A stretch of 64,000 bases of DNA from Alphaproteobacteria bacterium (GCA_030066595.1 JASJBI010000032.1:62001-126000), one strand, 5' to 3'. Positions 18,662 through 28,464 are shown, counted from the first letter of the stretch. A program made the numbers and translations. The notes: generated from the letters alone by a model not told the origin.

Positions 18662-20097
18662 GCGAGTTCTTCCTCCAAGATCTGGCGTTGATGCGCCCGC
18701 CATTGATCGACAAAGGTTGACCCTTCCGGCACGGGAAATTCCCGGTACGCAGTCCAGCCTTTGGCCATCGGCAACCGCTGCAGACGGGCGCCGCCGTGGG
18801 CCCAGCTCGCCAGCATGTGCACGGCAAAGCCGGTCAGCCGCCGATAGAGCCATGGCCTGCGCACCATGAACGCCCACAAACGCAGGCCGGTGCGCGCCAC
18901 CGTCGGCCGGATCTGCCGCTCGAACTCGCGCTCGCGCCAGTGCCGCATCATCTTGGGCAGCGGAATACGCATCGGGCAGACCTCTTCGCACCGGCCGCAG
19001 AACGAGGACGCATTCGGAAGATGCCCGGCCTCGCCAATGCCGATCAGGCTCGGCGTCAACACGGCGCCCATCGGTCCCGAATAGACCCAGCCATAGGCGT
19101 GCCCGCCAACGGCGCCATAGACCGGGCAATGGTTCAAGCACGCGCCGCAGCGGATGCAGCGCAGCATCTCTTGGAACTCGGTCCCGATCATATCGCTGCG
19201 TCCGTTGTCCAGGAGCACCACATGGTACTGCTCGGGCCCGTCAAGATCGTCAGCCCGCCGTGCCCCGGTTGAGAAGGTCGTGTAGACCGAGAACTCCTGC
19301 CCGGTCGCCGACCGGGCTAACACGCGCAAGATGGTCGAGGCGTCTTCCAGGGTCGGGACCACCTTCTCGAGGCTCGCCAGAACGATGTGCACCCGCGGCA
19401 ACGTCTGGGTGAGATCGCCGTTTCCCTCATTGGTGACGATCACCGACGAGCCGGTTTCCGCAATCAGGAAGTTCGCGCCGGTGATCCCGACATCCGCGGC
19501 CAGGAACTTGTCGCGCATTTCCTGGCGCGCCTCGGCCAGAAGTTGCGGCGGATCGTCCAGCAACCGGCCCGGCTCCAGATGCGTATGCTCCTTGCGGAAG
19601 GCCTCCGCGACCTGCTCCTTGTTGACGTGGATCGCGGGGGCAATGATGTGACTCGGCGTCTCGTTGCGCAGTTGAATAATGTACTCGCCCAGGTCGGTCT
19701 CGACCGGCGTGATGCCGTGTTCGGCCAGGAAATCGTTGATGCCGATCTCCTCGCCGATCATGGTCTTTCCCTTGGTGACGGTCTTGGCACCCACCAGTCG
19801 GCAGACGCTCAGGATCGCCCGGCGCGCATCTTCCGCGGTCCGGCACCAGTGCACGGTGCCGCCGTTATCCACGACCTTCTGCTCGAAGCGCTCGAGATAG
19901 AAGTCGAGATGGGCCAGGGTATGGTTCTTGATTTCCCGCGCTTGGTCCCGAAGCGCCTCGAACTCAGGCAAGCGCGCGGCCGCCTTGCGCCGCTTCTGGA
20001 TAAAACCGTGCTTGATGTTGCCGAGCGCCTTCTGGAGGGGCGCATCGGCCATCGCCTCATGAGCATTCTGCTTGAATCTTCTGGCGGTCGACTGCAT
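18658..20097 (-). CDS. lutB: LutB-type iron-sulfur protein, lactate oxidation subunit
   Basis: The 479-residue protein joins a LUD domain to a two-[4Fe-4S] ferredoxin-like segment. The cluster ligands are visible in RCIRCGACLNHCPVYGAVG and SSFCGRCEEVCPMRIPLPK. The LUD part includes VTKGKTMIGEEIGINDFL and the GSSVIVTNEGNGDL loop. In LutABC it carries electrons from lactate oxidation toward the respiratory chain. It lies five bases after lutA. Confidence 0.92.
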   Translation of the reverse strand: MQSTARRFKQNAHEAMADAPLQKALGNIKHGFIQKRRKAAARLPEFEALRDQAREIKNHTLAHLDFYLERFEQKVVDNGGTVHWCRTAEDARRAILSVCRLVGAKTVTKGKTMIGEEIGINDFLAEHGITPVETDLGEYIIQLRNETPSHIIAPAIHVNKEQVAEAFRKEHTHLEPGRLLDDPPQLLAEARQEMRDKFLAADVGITGANFLIAETGSSVIVTNEGNGDLTQTLPRVHIVLASLEKVVPTLEDASTILRVLARSATGQEFSVYTTFSTGARRADDLDGPEQYHVVLLDNGRSDMIGTEFQEMLRCIRCGACLNHCPVYGAVGGHAYGWVYSGPMGAVLTPSLIGIGEAGHLPNASSFCGRCEEVCPMRIPLPKMMRHWREREFERQIRPTVARTGLRLWAFMVRRPWLYRRLTGFAVHMLASWAHGGARLQRLPMAKGWTAYREFPVPEGSTFVDQWRAHQRQILEEELA

Positions 20098-20102
20098 GAG
20101 CG

Positions 20103-20918
20103 TCAGTCCTGCACCGATGCCGAGGCCGGCGGCCAGGACGGCACGTCGCGCTTTGGCTTGATCTCGCCGATCGGTGGCCGATCCAGCATGCCGGCCAGCA
20201 CTTCAGCCACGTGACGCACCTGAATGTCGACGCCGTCGCGGCGCAACTTGCCCCAAATATTCATCAGACAGCCCAGATCGCCGGCCAGCAACATCTCAGC
20301 CCCGGTCTCTTGCACGTTCTTGACCTTCTCCTCAACCATGCGGTTGGAAATCTCGGGATACTTGACGCAGAAGGTTCCGCCAAACCCGCAGCACACATCG
20401 GAATCGGGCAATTCATGGAGATCCAGACCAAACACGCTGCGCAACAGCGTTCGCGGCTGCTCCCGAACGCCGAGTTCGCGCAGGCCGGAACAGGAATCGT
20501 GATAGGTGCAGCTACCGTCATGACGGGCCACCACGGCACGCCGCCCCCGGACGTCCGTGATGAAGGAGACCAGCTCGTAGGTTCGGTCTGCCAGATCTTG
20601 TGCGGCCTCCGCCCGCTTGGGATCGTCCTTGAACAGCTCCGGGTAGTGCCGGCGGATCATCGCCGCACAGGATCCGGACGGCGCGACCACATAGTCGTAC
20701 CCGGCAAATGCCTTGATCACCTTGGCGGCGATGCGCCGCGTGTCTTTGCGATCGCCGTTGTTGTAGGCCGGCTGTCCGCAGCAGGTTTGCACGTGGGGGA
20801 CGGACACTTCACAGCCCGCATCCTCGAGCAATCGCGCCGCAGCAAATCCGACCGTCGGGCGAAACAAGTCTACCAAACAGGTTGCGAACAGGGCGACGTT
20901 CGGTTTCTCGTCTGCCAT
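20103..20918 (-). CDS. lutA: LutA-type (Fe-S)-binding protein, lactate oxidation subunit
   Basis: The 271-residue protein has two CCG domains, with motifs VQTCCGQPAYNNGD and DVCCGFGGTFCVKYPEIS. It also has the conserved GSCAAMIRRHYPELF and SCTYHDSCSGLRELG segments. It resembles LutA/LldE, the CCG-domain subunit of L-lactate oxidation. It is first in the lutA-lutB-lutC-smr unit. No lactate permease or LutR-type regulator is adjacent. Confidence 0.92.
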   Translation of the reverse strand: MADEKPNVALFATCLVDLFRPTVGFAAARLLEDAGCEVSVPHVQTCCGQPAYNNGDRKDTRRIAAKVIKAFAGYDYVVAPSGSCAAMIRRHYPELFKDDPKRAEAAQDLADRTYELVSFITDVRGRRAVVARHDGSCTYHDSCSGLRELGVREQPRTLLRSVFGLDLHELPDSDVCCGFGGTFCVKYPEISNRMVEEKVKNVQETGAEMLLAGDLGCLMNIWGKLRRDGVDIQVRHVAEVLAGMLDRPPIGEIKPKRDVPSWPPASASVQD

Positions 20919-21048
20919 CGTAGCGGGCCGTCTCCGAATTCTGGGAAAGGCAATGAACGTCAGGAGCTTCAGAACGGAAGAATGTGCCGTGTCGGTGCGG
21001 AAAGCAAGGTCCGGCTGGTCCGTCGCCGCGGATATCGCGCGCCAGAGG

Positions 21049-22218
21049 CTACGAACGGCCGCCCGCCCGCGGCAGCAAGAGATAGTAGCTGCCGGGCTCG
21101 TTCATGCGTCCGGCTTGCTCGAGTGCGGTTTCGCCCGTGCCCCAGTATACATCTCCCCGATGTACGCCCTTGATTGCGGCCCCGGTATCCTGGGCCATCA
21201 TCAAGCGTTGGAACGGCCGGTCACGTCGGCCGGGCCAGAAGGTGTCCACCCACACCGGCGCACCCAGAGGCAGATAAGTCGGATCGATCGCAAGGCTTCG
21301 GCCCGGGGTCAGCGGCACGCCCTCCGCGCCCACCGGGCCCTCGCGCCCGACGATCCGAAAGAAAATGTAGCGGGGATTCTCCGCCATCAGCTCTCTGGCC
21401 TGTTTCGGATGCGCCTTGAGCCAGGCTCTGACCGACTGGGCTGAGACCTTCCCGGCTCCCAGCAGGCCCCGCTCGCGCATCAGTCGCCCAACCGCAACGA
21501 ACCGGTGCCCATTGTCCGCGGCGTAGCCGATCCGAACCACTCGACCGTCCTTGAGCTTGACGCGACCGGATCCCTGCACGTGCAGAAAGAACACATCGAC
21601 CGGGTCTTGCGCCCAGAACAGGACGGATGCGCCGGACCGTTTTCGCCAACGGCCCGGGTCCCGCTCGATCTCGGCGCGGCTGGTCCGCTTGGCAACCGCC
21701 AAGTCACGTGGAACGCCAAGGATCGGCACGGTGTAGGAGCCGTGTCGTCGGCGCGAACCGTTCAGTTCGATCTCGAAATATCCGGTGAACTTGCCAGAAC
21801 CCTTCGCCGGGTTCGCCCTGGTTCCAGTGATCTTGTACGGCACGAAGCGGCTCTCCATAAGGGCGCGCACCGTTCCGTCATCGCCGGTCTCGCCAGCCGC
21901 AAGTTCGGCACAGGCCGACTGCCAGTCGCTGGCGGTGCGCCCCATTTCCTCGGGTCCGACCGACTTGTCAGGCGGCTGGCGCTTCAGTCGGCCACAGGAC
22001 CGTCGCAATGCAGGCAGCACATCTGCGACGCTATCCGCACGCCAACCCGGAAGATCGTCATAGGCGACCGCAGTATAGGTCGCAACGGACGTTTCAAAGG
22101 TCTGCGGAAGGGCGGAGTCCGATGCCTCGCATGCGGCCAGCAGCAGTGCTGCACAAGCGGGCGCGGCCCAGACGAGTTTCAGCGGGGAGACGGGATCAGT
22201 TCGGGCTGCGCGTTTCAA
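21049..22218 (-). CDS. mltA: Membrane-bound lytic murein transglycosylase A
   Basis: MltA cleaves peptidoglycan with formation of 1,6-anhydro-muropeptides at the outer membrane. The catalytic region includes KFTGYFEIELNGSRR and VFFLHVQGSGRVKL. The C-terminal 3D domain carries the Asp-containing DTGAAIKGVHRGDVYWGTG. The start is uncertain: no ATG or GTG precedes the leader, and TTG at 22218 gives 389 residues with a lipobox LLLAAC (Cys30). It would overlap the Tim44-like gene by 23 bases. The product could supply the substrate class of the AmpG-like permease at 11245. Confidence 0.87.
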   Translation of the reverse strand: MKRAARTDPVSPLKLVWAAPACAALLLAACEASDSALPQTFETSVATYTAVAYDDLPGWRADSVADVLPALRRSCGRLKRQPPDKSVGPEEMGRTASDWQSACAELAAGETGDDGTVRALMESRFVPYKITGTRANPAKGSGKFTGYFEIELNGSRRRHGSYTVPILGVPRDLAVAKRTSRAEIERDPGRWRKRSGASVLFWAQDPVDVFFLHVQGSGRVKLKDGRVVRIGYAADNGHRFVAVGRLMRERGLLGAGKVSAQSVRAWLKAHPKQARELMAENPRYIFFRIVGREGPVGAEGVPLTPGRSLAIDPTYLPLGAPVWVDTFWPGRRDRPFQRLMMAQDTGAAIKGVHRGDVYWGTGETALEQAGRMNEPGSYYLLLPRAGGRS

Positions 22219-22897
22219 CGAGAACCCAGTTCGGGTCCCGCGATTGGGTATCGCGCATAAACGTCCAAATGTCAGTGACTTCGGATACCCGGTCTTCCTC
22301 GCCATCGACCACCTCGCCGGCCGAGTTCCGTACCACGTTGATCTGTTCGCTGACGAATTTGGTGGTCAGCAGTGCGTTGCGGCCTTCCATGCGCGCTTCG
22401 AGGATATCCGACTTGTTGATGCCGACGATCGTGTTTTCGAGCGTTTCGCCGCTTTCTTCCCGGCTGGCGATCGCGTCCTCGAAGTTGCGGTAGACGTCGG
22501 CCGCAACGAACGTCTTGACCGGCTCCATATCTCCCGCAGCGAAGGCCTCGAGGATCATCTCGAACGCGGCGCAGGCTCCGGTCAGGAACTCGTCAGCGTT
22601 GAACGTCTTGTCGGCCTTCTTGATCTGCCTGAGCCCCAGCTCCAACGCTGAGCCCGGTTTGGCCCGCTCATAGGTCAGATCCATGCCGGTCTTGCGGGTG
22701 GTCGTCTCGGGGAAGTTGACGACCTTCTTGTCGGCATCCCGATCTTTGCGGCTTGCCTCCCGATCCCGGCCGAAGGTCACCGGAGGCGGTCGCTCATTGC
22801 CGGTCCGCCGCCCCAACACGCTGCGCAAGCGCAGCACGATGAACGCAGCGATAGCCGCGAAAATAATGATGTCGATCGGCAACCCGTCAACTCCCAT
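22196..22897 (-). CDS. Tim44-like domain protein (TimA family)
   Basis: The 233-residue protein has one N-terminal membrane helix (IDIIIFAAIAAFIVLRLRSVLG), read as IDIIIFAAIAAF then IVLRLRSVLG, a charged linker and a C-terminal Tim44-like fold (from ADEFLTGACAAFEMILEAF). Alphaproteobacterial TimA is the bacterial relative of mitochondrial Tim44; its role in the inner membrane is poorly defined. The ATG at 22897 begins right before the helix; the open frame upstream lacks family character. It is divergent from fxsA and cotranscribed with mltA. Confidence 0.85.
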   Translation of the reverse strand: MGVDGLPIDIIIFAAIAAFIVLRLRSVLGRRTGNERPPPVTFGRDREASRKDRDADKKVVNFPETTTRKTGMDLTYERAKPGSALELGLRQIKKADKTFNADEFLTGACAAFEMILEAFAAGDMEPVKTFVAADVYRNFEDAIASREESGETLENTIVGINKSDILEARMEGRNALLTTKFVSEQINVVRNSAGEVVDGEEDRVSEVTDIWTFMRDTQSRDPNWVLVETRSPN

Positions 22898-23040
22898 CCT
22901 GGATCCCTTCCGGTGGAGACGGGCGGTTCGGCGAAGGTGCCAGCGTTCCCCGCGCTGCCCTCCGCTGGACCCGGCACTGCGCTTCAGATAAACACAGTGG
23001 CACGACTCGCCGGAGACCGCTTCCGCGGCCAATCAATGAA

Positions 23041-23080
23041 CCCCTATCGTTTACATAGGGGGTTGCTCGGGAAAGAGCAA
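23041..23080 (+). promoter_or_regulatory. Tandem hairpins in the fxsA leader
   Basis: CCCCTAT (23041-23047) pairs with ATAGGGG (23055-23061) across the loop CGTTTAC. TTGCTC (23063-23068) pairs with GAGCAA (23075-23080) across GGGAAA. The second hairpin contains the only purine-rich ribosome-binding stretch before the ATG at 23083. Folding could therefore limit initiation. This is inferred from pairing only. Confidence 0.45.
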
Positions 23081-23082
23081 GA

Positions 23083-23586
23083 ATGGCTCTTATTCTTTTC
23101 CTGACATTTATTACCGTTCCCTTACTGGAGATCGGTGTTTTTATCGAGGTTGGCGGTCGTATCGGCACCTGGCCCACGGTGGGAATCGTCATCCTGACCG
23201 CGATCATCGGCACCTGGATGATCCGACTGCAAGGGCTGTCTGTCCTGGCCCGGGCGCAACAGGCGCTGGAGCAGGACCGGTTGCCGGTCACCGAGATCTT
23301 CGATGGCCTCTGCCTGCTGATCGCCGGCGCGCTCTTGCTGACGCCAGGTTTTGTCACGGACACGGTAGGCTTTGCCCTCCTGTTGCCGCCGGTGCGCCTC
23401 TGGGCCGGCCGCTGGATCTGGAGAGTGCTGCAGGCCCGCGGAGGGATCACCATCGTCGGGCGCGCCGCTCACCGGAGGTCACCCGAGGACGATACGATCA
23501 TCGACGGCGAATACCGCGAGGTGACGCCGGACGACGACACACCGCCCCGCGATCCGCCGGACCCTGACCAACGTAGATTGCGGTAG
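23083..23586 (+). CDS. fxsA: FxsA family membrane protein
   Basis: The 167-residue protein has an N-terminal hydrophobic block with the FxsA pattern PLLEIGVFIEVGGRIGTWPT, and a second block LLIAGALLLTPGFVTDTVGF. The C-terminal tail is acidic and cytoplasmic. E. coli FxsA suppresses F-factor exclusion of phage T7, but the general role is unknown. It is divergent from the Tim44-like gene and is followed by a histidine phosphatase. In many Alphaproteobacteria fxsA sits near timA and secB, as here. Confidence 0.88.
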   Translation: MALILFLTFITVPLLEIGVFIEVGGRIGTWPTVGIVILTAIIGTWMIRLQGLSVLARAQQALEQDRLPVTEIFDGLCLLIAGALLLTPGFVTDTVGFALLLPPVRLWAGRWIWRVLQARGGITIVGRAAHRRSPEDDTIIDGEYREVTPDDDTPPRDPPDPDQRRLR

Positions 23587-23617
23587 ACATGGCGAAACCT
23601 TCGCTGGTGCACGGCAG

Positions 23618-24139
23618 ATGATCCTAATTCGACATGGCCAGTCCGAGTTCAACGTGGTCTATGGACAAAGCCGTATAGACCCCGGCATCGAAGACCCGCA
23701 GCTGACCGAAGAAGGCCGCCGTCAAATCGAGGCCGCGGTGGATGAAGTCGCGGCGCTTGGGGCGCGGATCTTGATCTCGAGCCCCTACTCCCGGGCCCTT
23801 CAAACCGCAGACATCATCGCGGCGGCCCTCGAGCTGCCGATTTCGGTCGAGCCACTGGTCCGCGAGCGGCGCGCCTTCACCTGCGATATCGGATCACCCC
23901 GATCGGCGCTCGCCGGGTCATGGCCTGAGCTGGACTTCGACCATCTCGAGGAACAATGGTGGTCGGCCGGAGAAGAAGCAGAGACAGAGCTCCTGGTCCG
24001 CTGCGCGCGGTTTCAGAGCCACATGGCCTCGCGCGAGGACTGGCGCGATGTCGCGGTCGTCAGTCACTGGGGCTTTATACGCGGCCTCACCGGCCACACT
24101 CTCGGCAATGGCGAAATCGTCCGGTTCGATCCGACGTGA
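23618..24139 (+). CDS. Histidine phosphatase family protein
   Basis: The 173-residue protein has the phosphohistidine motif RHGQSEFN at residues 5-12, the Arg-containing SSPYSRALQTADI loop and the second catalytic His in VVSHWGFIRGLTGH. It belongs to the phosphoglycerate-mutase-like superfamily, but the substrate is unknown. It lies 31 bases after fxsA and about 115 bases before secB. Confidence 0.85.
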   Translation: MILIRHGQSEFNVVYGQSRIDPGIEDPQLTEEGRRQIEAAVDEVAALGARILISSPYSRALQTADIIAAALELPISVEPLVRERRAFTCDIGSPRSALAGSWPELDFDHLEEQWWSAGEEAETELLVRCARFQSHMASREDWRDVAVVSHWGFIRGLTGHTLGNGEIVRFDPT

Positions 24140-24254
24140 TTCCTTCGCGTTGCGGTCAGCGGGGCCAACAGTTGCGGCTCCGGGTCAGACGTGCTAGCCC
24201 AAGCCACGTCCTGCGGAGACAGCGATCTCTGACCTTTCCGAGAGGAGAGCCGGC

Positions 24255-24785
24255 ATGGCCGACACGCCTTCGAACACTTCCGACGAGAACGACAACAGCG
24301 GAGCCAAAGAGGAATCCGCGGCAGCGCAGGCGAGTCCGGCCGAGGCGGCTACACCACAGATCACTGTCCTGTCCCAGTATGTCAAGGATCTGTCCTTCGA
24401 GAACCCGCGCGCGCCGAACAGCGTCTCCCCGGAGGAAGAGCCGCCGCAGGTGAACGTCAACGTCAATGTGGGCGCCCAATCGCTCGACGACGAAAACTAC
24501 GAAGTCAGCATCAGCATCGAGGCGACGGCCGAGCAGGGCGAAAACACAGTCTTTGTGGTCGAACTGCTGTATGCGGGCGTCTTCTCGCTCGGCAATGTCA
24601 CGGATGAGCAGCGGCAGATGCTGTTATTGATCGAATGTCCGCGCGTCCTGTTCCCGTTCGCGCGCAACATCGTGGCCGAAGTCACGCGTGACGGCGGCTT
24701 TCCGCCGTTGCTGATCCAGCCGATCGATTTCGTTGCTCTGTATCAACGGCAACAGGCACAGGCGGAGGCGGCTGGAACCGCCTAA
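24255..24785 (+). CDS. secB: Protein-export chaperone SecB
   Basis: SecB holds precursor proteins unfolded and hands them to SecA. The core is recognisable from VLSQYVKDLSFENPRAP, through the beta strands with VNVNVNVGAQ, to LIECPRVLFPFARNIVAEVT and GGFPPLLIQPIDFVALYQ. The 176-residue protein has an unusually long (about 37 residues) Ala/Ser/Glu-rich N-terminal extension before the core. A GAGAGGAGAG ribosome site precedes the ATG. It converges on dnaQ. Confidence 0.95.
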   Translation: MADTPSNTSDENDNSGAKEESAAAQASPAEAATPQITVLSQYVKDLSFENPRAPNSVSPEEEPPQVNVNVNVGAQSLDDENYEVSISIEATAEQGENTVFVVELLYAGVFSLGNVTDEQRQMLLLIECPRVLFPFARNIVAEVTRDGGFPPLLIQPIDFVALYQRQQAQAEAAGTA

Positions 24786-24803
24786 ACCCGCTGACCGGCG
24801 GCG

Positions 24804-25487
24804 TCACCGTCGCCAGATCGGATCCCTAAGTTTCTCCAAGAACGCGGCATGGGCGGCGACCTCCGCCTCGCTGGCGGCGTGTGGCCGCGGCTCGCGCACG
24901 ACGATCGGCGCAGACGGTCCCTGTTCCTCTCGGTCCGGTCCGCTTGCGGCATCGCTGGCCAAGCCGAGGCTCGGCTGCTTGCCGCCGAGAAGTTCGAGAT
25001 AGACTTGAGCCAGCAGCGTGCAGTCGACCAAGGCGCCGTGTTTTTCGCGTCCCGAAAGATCGATATCGAAACGCCGACAGAGTGCATCCAGACTTGCCTG
25101 CGCGCCGGGATATCTACGACGGGCAAGATGGATGGTATCGATGGCGCGGCTGATCGCGATCGCCGGGCGTTCGAGACGCGCGAGCTCCGCATTCAAAAAA
25201 CCGATGTCGAACTCGGCGTTGTGAATTACGAATATCGCTTCGCCAACGAAGGCGAGAAAGCCCTCGACCACGTCGGCAAAGACAGGATGCTGGCGCAGAA
25301 ACTCGTCGGACAGGCCGTGCACGCGATAGGCCTCAATCGGCATGTCGCGTTCCGGATTGACGTATGTATGGAACTCGCGGCCGGTCGGCACGTGATTGAT
25401 CAGCTCGAGACATCCGATTTCGACGATACGATGGCCGTCATGCGGACTCAGTCCCGTGGTCTCAGTATCCAGCACGATTTCACGCAT
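24804..25487 (-). CDS. dnaQ: DNA polymerase III epsilon subunit (proofreading exonuclease)
   Basis: The 227-residue 3'-5' exonuclease has DEDDh motifs: Exo I VLDTETTGL, Exo II FVIHNAEFDIGFLN and Exo III KHGALVDCTLLAQVYLEL. The C-terminal tail would bind the alpha subunit. The ATG at 25487 starts MREIVLDTE. The open frame further upstream lies inside coaE. It is the last gene of the ppsR-maf-aroE-coaE-dnaQ unit, which reads away from the predicted origin. Confidence 0.95.
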   Translation of the reverse strand: MREIVLDTETTGLSPHDGHRIVEIGCLELINHVPTGREFHTYVNPERDMPIEAYRVHGLSDEFLRQHPVFADVVEGFLAFVGEAIFVIHNAEFDIGFLNAELARLERPAIAISRAIDTIHLARRRYPGAQASLDALCRRFDIDLSGREKHGALVDCTLLAQVYLELLGGKQPSLGLASDAASGPDREEQGPSAPIVVREPRPHAASEAEVAAHAAFLEKLRDPIWRR

Positions 25488-25501
25488 GGCTCGAATCCGA
25501 T

Positions 25502-26092
25502 TCAGGAAGGGGTGACCAGTTTGATGACCGCCGCGAGGGAGTCCAACGTCCGTCGCCGGCCGTCGCCCGTGTGTACCACAAAATCGGCGCGTCGACGCTT
25601 CTCCCCGTCCGGCATCTGGCGGGCGCGAATTCCGGCAAGCTTCTCCGGTGTCATGCCCGGTCGGCGCAACACGCGCAGGTCTTGCAGAAAGCGCGGGGCC
25701 GTGACCACGACGACGGCGTCGCAATTGGCCTCACCGCCGGTCTCGAACAGCAATGGAATATCGAGCACCACGACAGGCGCGTGCCGTCGGCGTGCCATGG
25801 CCAAGAACCGCTGTTGTGCCGTTCTCGCCATGGGATGCAGGATGGCCTCAAGCTTGGCAAGTGCCTTGGAATCGGCAAAGACCCGCTTGCCCAGCGCATC
25901 CCGGTCCACTTGGCCGGCGTGCACAACGCCTGGAAAGGCCTTGCCGACCAGCGGCACCGCCCGCCCACCGGGCGCCAGCAGACGATGTATTTCGGCATCG
26001 GCGTCGTAGACCGGCACACCGAGCCGCCGAAACAGCTCCGCCGCTGTGCTCTTGCCCATGCCGATCGAGCCGGTCAAACCGAGGACCACCAT
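25502..26092 (-). CDS. coaE: Dephospho-CoA kinase
   Basis: This enzyme carries out the last step of coenzyme A synthesis, phosphorylating the 3'-OH of dephospho-CoA. The 196-residue protein opens with a P-loop, MVVLGLTGSIGMGKST. It has the substrate motif VPVYDADAEIHRLL and the LID-region VLDIPLLFETG. The ATG at 26092 lies seven bases after the aroE stop; earlier in-frame codons lie inside aroE. Confidence 0.95.
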   Translation of the reverse strand: MVVLGLTGSIGMGKSTAAELFRRLGVPVYDADAEIHRLLAPGGRAVPLVGKAFPGVVHAGQVDRDALGKRVFADSKALAKLEAILHPMARTAQQRFLAMARRRHAPVVVLDIPLLFETGGEANCDAVVVVTAPRFLQDLRVLRRPGMTPEKLAGIRARQMPDGEKRRRADFVVHTGDGRRRTLDSLAAVIKLVTPS

Positions 26093-26099
26093 TGCCCTG

Positions 26100-26948
26100 T
26101 CAGCTCCGCAGGGTCTCGAGGACCGCGGCGCGCAGCTCGGGCGTGACATCCGGTTCGACCCCGAACCAGGCCGCAAAGCCGGGCCGCGCTTGATGCAACA
26201 ACATGCCCAGCCCGTCGACGATTGGATTTCCCCGGCTCCGCGCCAGCTGCAGCAGGTCTGTGTCCAGCGGGTCGTAGACCAGGTCGGTTACAATGGCGCC
26301 GGCCGGCAGACCATCGAGATCGACAGCCAGCGGCGGCTGGCCCGTCATCCCCAAGCTCGTGCTGTTGACCAGGAGCGCGGCTTCGCGCAGCGCCGCTTCC
26401 TTCGGGGGCCAGGGTAAAGCGTGACATCGCGGCCCGAACTCGGCCGCCAGCGCCTCGGCTCGTGCCGGGGTGCGGTTGACGATCCTGATTTCGGGCGCCC
26501 CGGCGTCCAGCAACGCCACGATGACGGCGCGGGCTGCGCCACCCGCCCCGAGGAGCACGGCTGGATCTCCAGCCGCATCAAACTCCGGCACATCGTCGAT
26601 CAAGCTCTGCAAAAAGCCAAAGCCATCGGTGTTGCGGCCCTCGATTGTCCCGTCCGGCGCGACCACCAGTGTATTCACGGCACCGATCCGCCCGGCTGCG
26701 TCTTCGACCCGATCGACGACATCCAGGGCCGCGACCTTGTGGGGCACCGTGACATTTGCGCCTTGAAACCCCAATCGCGGCAGGGCCCGAATCGCCTCCG
26801 CCAGATGCTCCGGCCGCACCGGCAGAGGTACAAAGGCACCGTCGATATCGTACCGCTCCAGCCAAAAGCCGTGCAGGGTGGGCGAGCGGCTGTGTCCGAT
26901 CGGCCAGCCGATCACGCCGGCGACTTTGGCATGGCCGGTGAGTCTCAC
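26100..26948 (-). CDS. aroE: Shikimate dehydrogenase
   Basis: AroE reduces 3-dehydroshikimate to shikimate with NADPH in aromatic amino acid synthesis. The 282-residue protein has the shikimate-binding [13 protein letters not shown], catalytic Lys in [14 protein letters not shown], the NADP loop [17 protein letters not shown] and C-terminal [14 protein letters not shown]. The GTG start at 26948 overlaps the maf stop (GTGA). Confidence 0.95.
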   Translation of the reverse strand: MRLTGHAKVAGVIGWPIGHSRSPTLHGFWLERYDIDGAFVPLPVRPEHLAEAIRALPRLGFQGANVTVPHKVAALDVVDRVEDAAGRIGAVNTLVVAPDGTIEGRNTDGFGFLQSLIDDVPEFDAAGDPAVLLGAGGAARAVIVALLDAGAPEIRIVNRTPARAEALAAEFGPRCHALPWPPKEAALREAALLVNSTSLGMTGQPPLAVDLDGLPAGAIVTDLVYDPLDTDLLQLARSRGNPIVDGLGMLLHQARPGFAAWFGVEPDVTPELRAAVLETLRS

Positions 26949-27562
26949 GACCGGATCACGCCCTGATCGCGGAGAAATCCGAGCAGCGGCAGCAAAGGCA
27001 AACCGAGGACGGTGAAATAGTCGCCGCGCACGCTCGTGAACAGTTGTGCCCCGACGCCTTCGAGACGGTAACAACCGACCGAACCCAGCACGCTGTCTCC
27101 AGCCTTGCCCAAATAGTCATCGAGGAACGCATCGCTGAACGGCCGCATAGCCAGCTCCGCGCTGTCGGTCTGATGCCAAAGCCGCTCCCCGTTGCGTATG
27201 ACGACGGCACTGCTCACCAGTCGGTGACTGCGGCCTCGCAACGCCTCTAGGTTCTTCCGAGCCGCCGCCAGATCGACAGGTTTATCGAACCAGGCGCCGT
27301 CACATTCAAGGATTTGATCCGCGCCGATCACCAAAGCGCCGGGCGCACGAGCGCTGACTCGCTGTGCCTTGAGCGCGGCCAGCGCCTCGGCCGTGTCGCC
27401 GGCGCTGGCGCCTTCGGCCCGCAGAGACTCTTTGAGCTCCGCCTCGTCGACAAGAGCCGGCGAGACCTCCATCTCGATGCCGGCTTCGGTCAACAACCGT
27501 GCCCGAGTCGCCGATCCCGAGGCCAGGATCACTTTGGGCCTCTTGGGTTCAATGTCGCTCAC
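26945..27562 (-). CDS. maf: Maf-family nucleotide pyrophosphatase
   Basis: Maf proteins hydrolyse non-canonical or excess nucleoside triphosphates. The 205-residue protein has the signature [17 protein letters not shown] near the N-terminus, the catalytic Asp region [12 protein letters not shown] and the later [12 protein letters not shown]. The GTG at 27562 overlaps the ppsR stop (GTGA). Open sequence upstream lies within ppsR. Confidence 0.92.
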   Translation of the reverse strand: MSDIEPKRPKVILASGSATRARLLTEAGIEMEVSPALVDEAELKESLRAEGASAGDTAEALAALKAQRVSARAPGALVIGADQILECDGAWFDKPVDLAAARKNLEALRGRSHRLVSSAVVIRNGERLWHQTDSAELAMRPFSDAFLDDYLGKAGDSVLGSVGCYRLEGVGAQLFTSVRGDYFTVLGLPLLPLLGFLRDQGVIRS

Positions 27563-28464
27563 GGGCGCCGATCCCGCCGGCGCTGTCCATAGAGATGTAG
27601 AATGGCCGCTGCTGTCTCCTCGATCGACCGTCGGGTCACGTCTATCACCGGCCAACCCTGCTGGCGAAACAAGCGTCGTGCCGCAGCGACCTCCTCTTTG
27701 ATCCGGTCCAGATCCGTGTATTCGGTTTCCTGGTCTTCCTTGAGCATTCGAAGCCGGTTTCGGCGGATCTGCACAAGGGTTGACGGGTTCTCGGTCAGCC
27801 CGACAATCAACGACTCGCTGGCCCCGAACAGTTCCGCCGGCAACGGACAGCCGGGAACGATCGGCACGTTGGCTGCTTTGATCCCGCGGTTCGCCAGGTA
27901 GACACACGTAGGGGTCTTTGATGTCCGAGAGACGCCGACCAGGATGATATCCGCTTCCGTCAGATCCGCGGTTGCCTGGCCGTCGTCATGAGCCAGCACA
28001 TAGTTCATGGCGTCGATGCGGGTAAAATATTCCGCGTCCATGGCGTGCTGCCGTCCGGGTCGTCCCGCGCTCTCCACGCCCAAATGACTTGCCAGGGCGG
28101 CGATGACCGGATCCAAGACCGCAATACAGGGCACGTTCTCCTTCCGGCAGAAGTCCTGAAGACTGACCCTGAGAGTGTCGTCAACCAGGGTAAACAACAC
28201 GATGCCGGGTTCGGCGGCGATCTCTGCCTTGACTTGTTCCAGCTGGCCTTTCGTTCGCACCAGCGGCCAAAGATGTTCCATGACGGCGACGCTCTCGAAC
28301 TGGACTAAGCAGGCGCGCGCAACCGCCGTGAGTGTTTCGCCGGTGGCATCGGAGACCAGATGCAGATGATAGGTTTCAGCTCCGATGGCTGCGGGAAGAT
28401 CAGTGGACAAGCGGTGGCCTTTCTCTGAATATCTCGAGCGCTTGGAGTCTGTCGGCTTTTCCAC
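27559..28464 (-). CDS. ppsR: Pyruvate, phosphate dikinase / PEP synthase regulatory protein (DUF299)
   Basis: Proteins of this family are bifunctional kinase/phosphorylases that switch PPDK or PEP synthase. The 301-residue product has [13 protein letters not shown] at the start of the conserved part and the P-loop-like [19 protein letters not shown] start at GTG 28464 adds about 30 variable residues; a later start is possible. Homologues (RP001 in Rickettsia) flank the replication origin opposite hemE in Alphaproteobacteria, and the same arrangement is seen here. Confidence 0.9.
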   Translation of the reverse strand: MEKPTDSKRSRYSEKGHRLSTDLPAAIGAETYHLHLVSDATGETLTAVARACLVQFESVAVMEHLWPLVRTKGQLEQVKAEIAAEPGIVLFTLVDDTLRVSLQDFCRKENVPCIAVLDPVIAALASHLGVESAGRPGRQHAMDAEYFTRIDAMNYVLAHDDGQATADLTEADIILVGVSRTSKTPTCVYLANRGIKAANVPIVPGCPLPAELFGASESLIVGLTENPSTLVQIRRNRLRMLKEDQETEYTDLDRIKEEVAAARRLFRQQGWPVIDVTRRSIEETAAAILHLYGQRRRDRRP

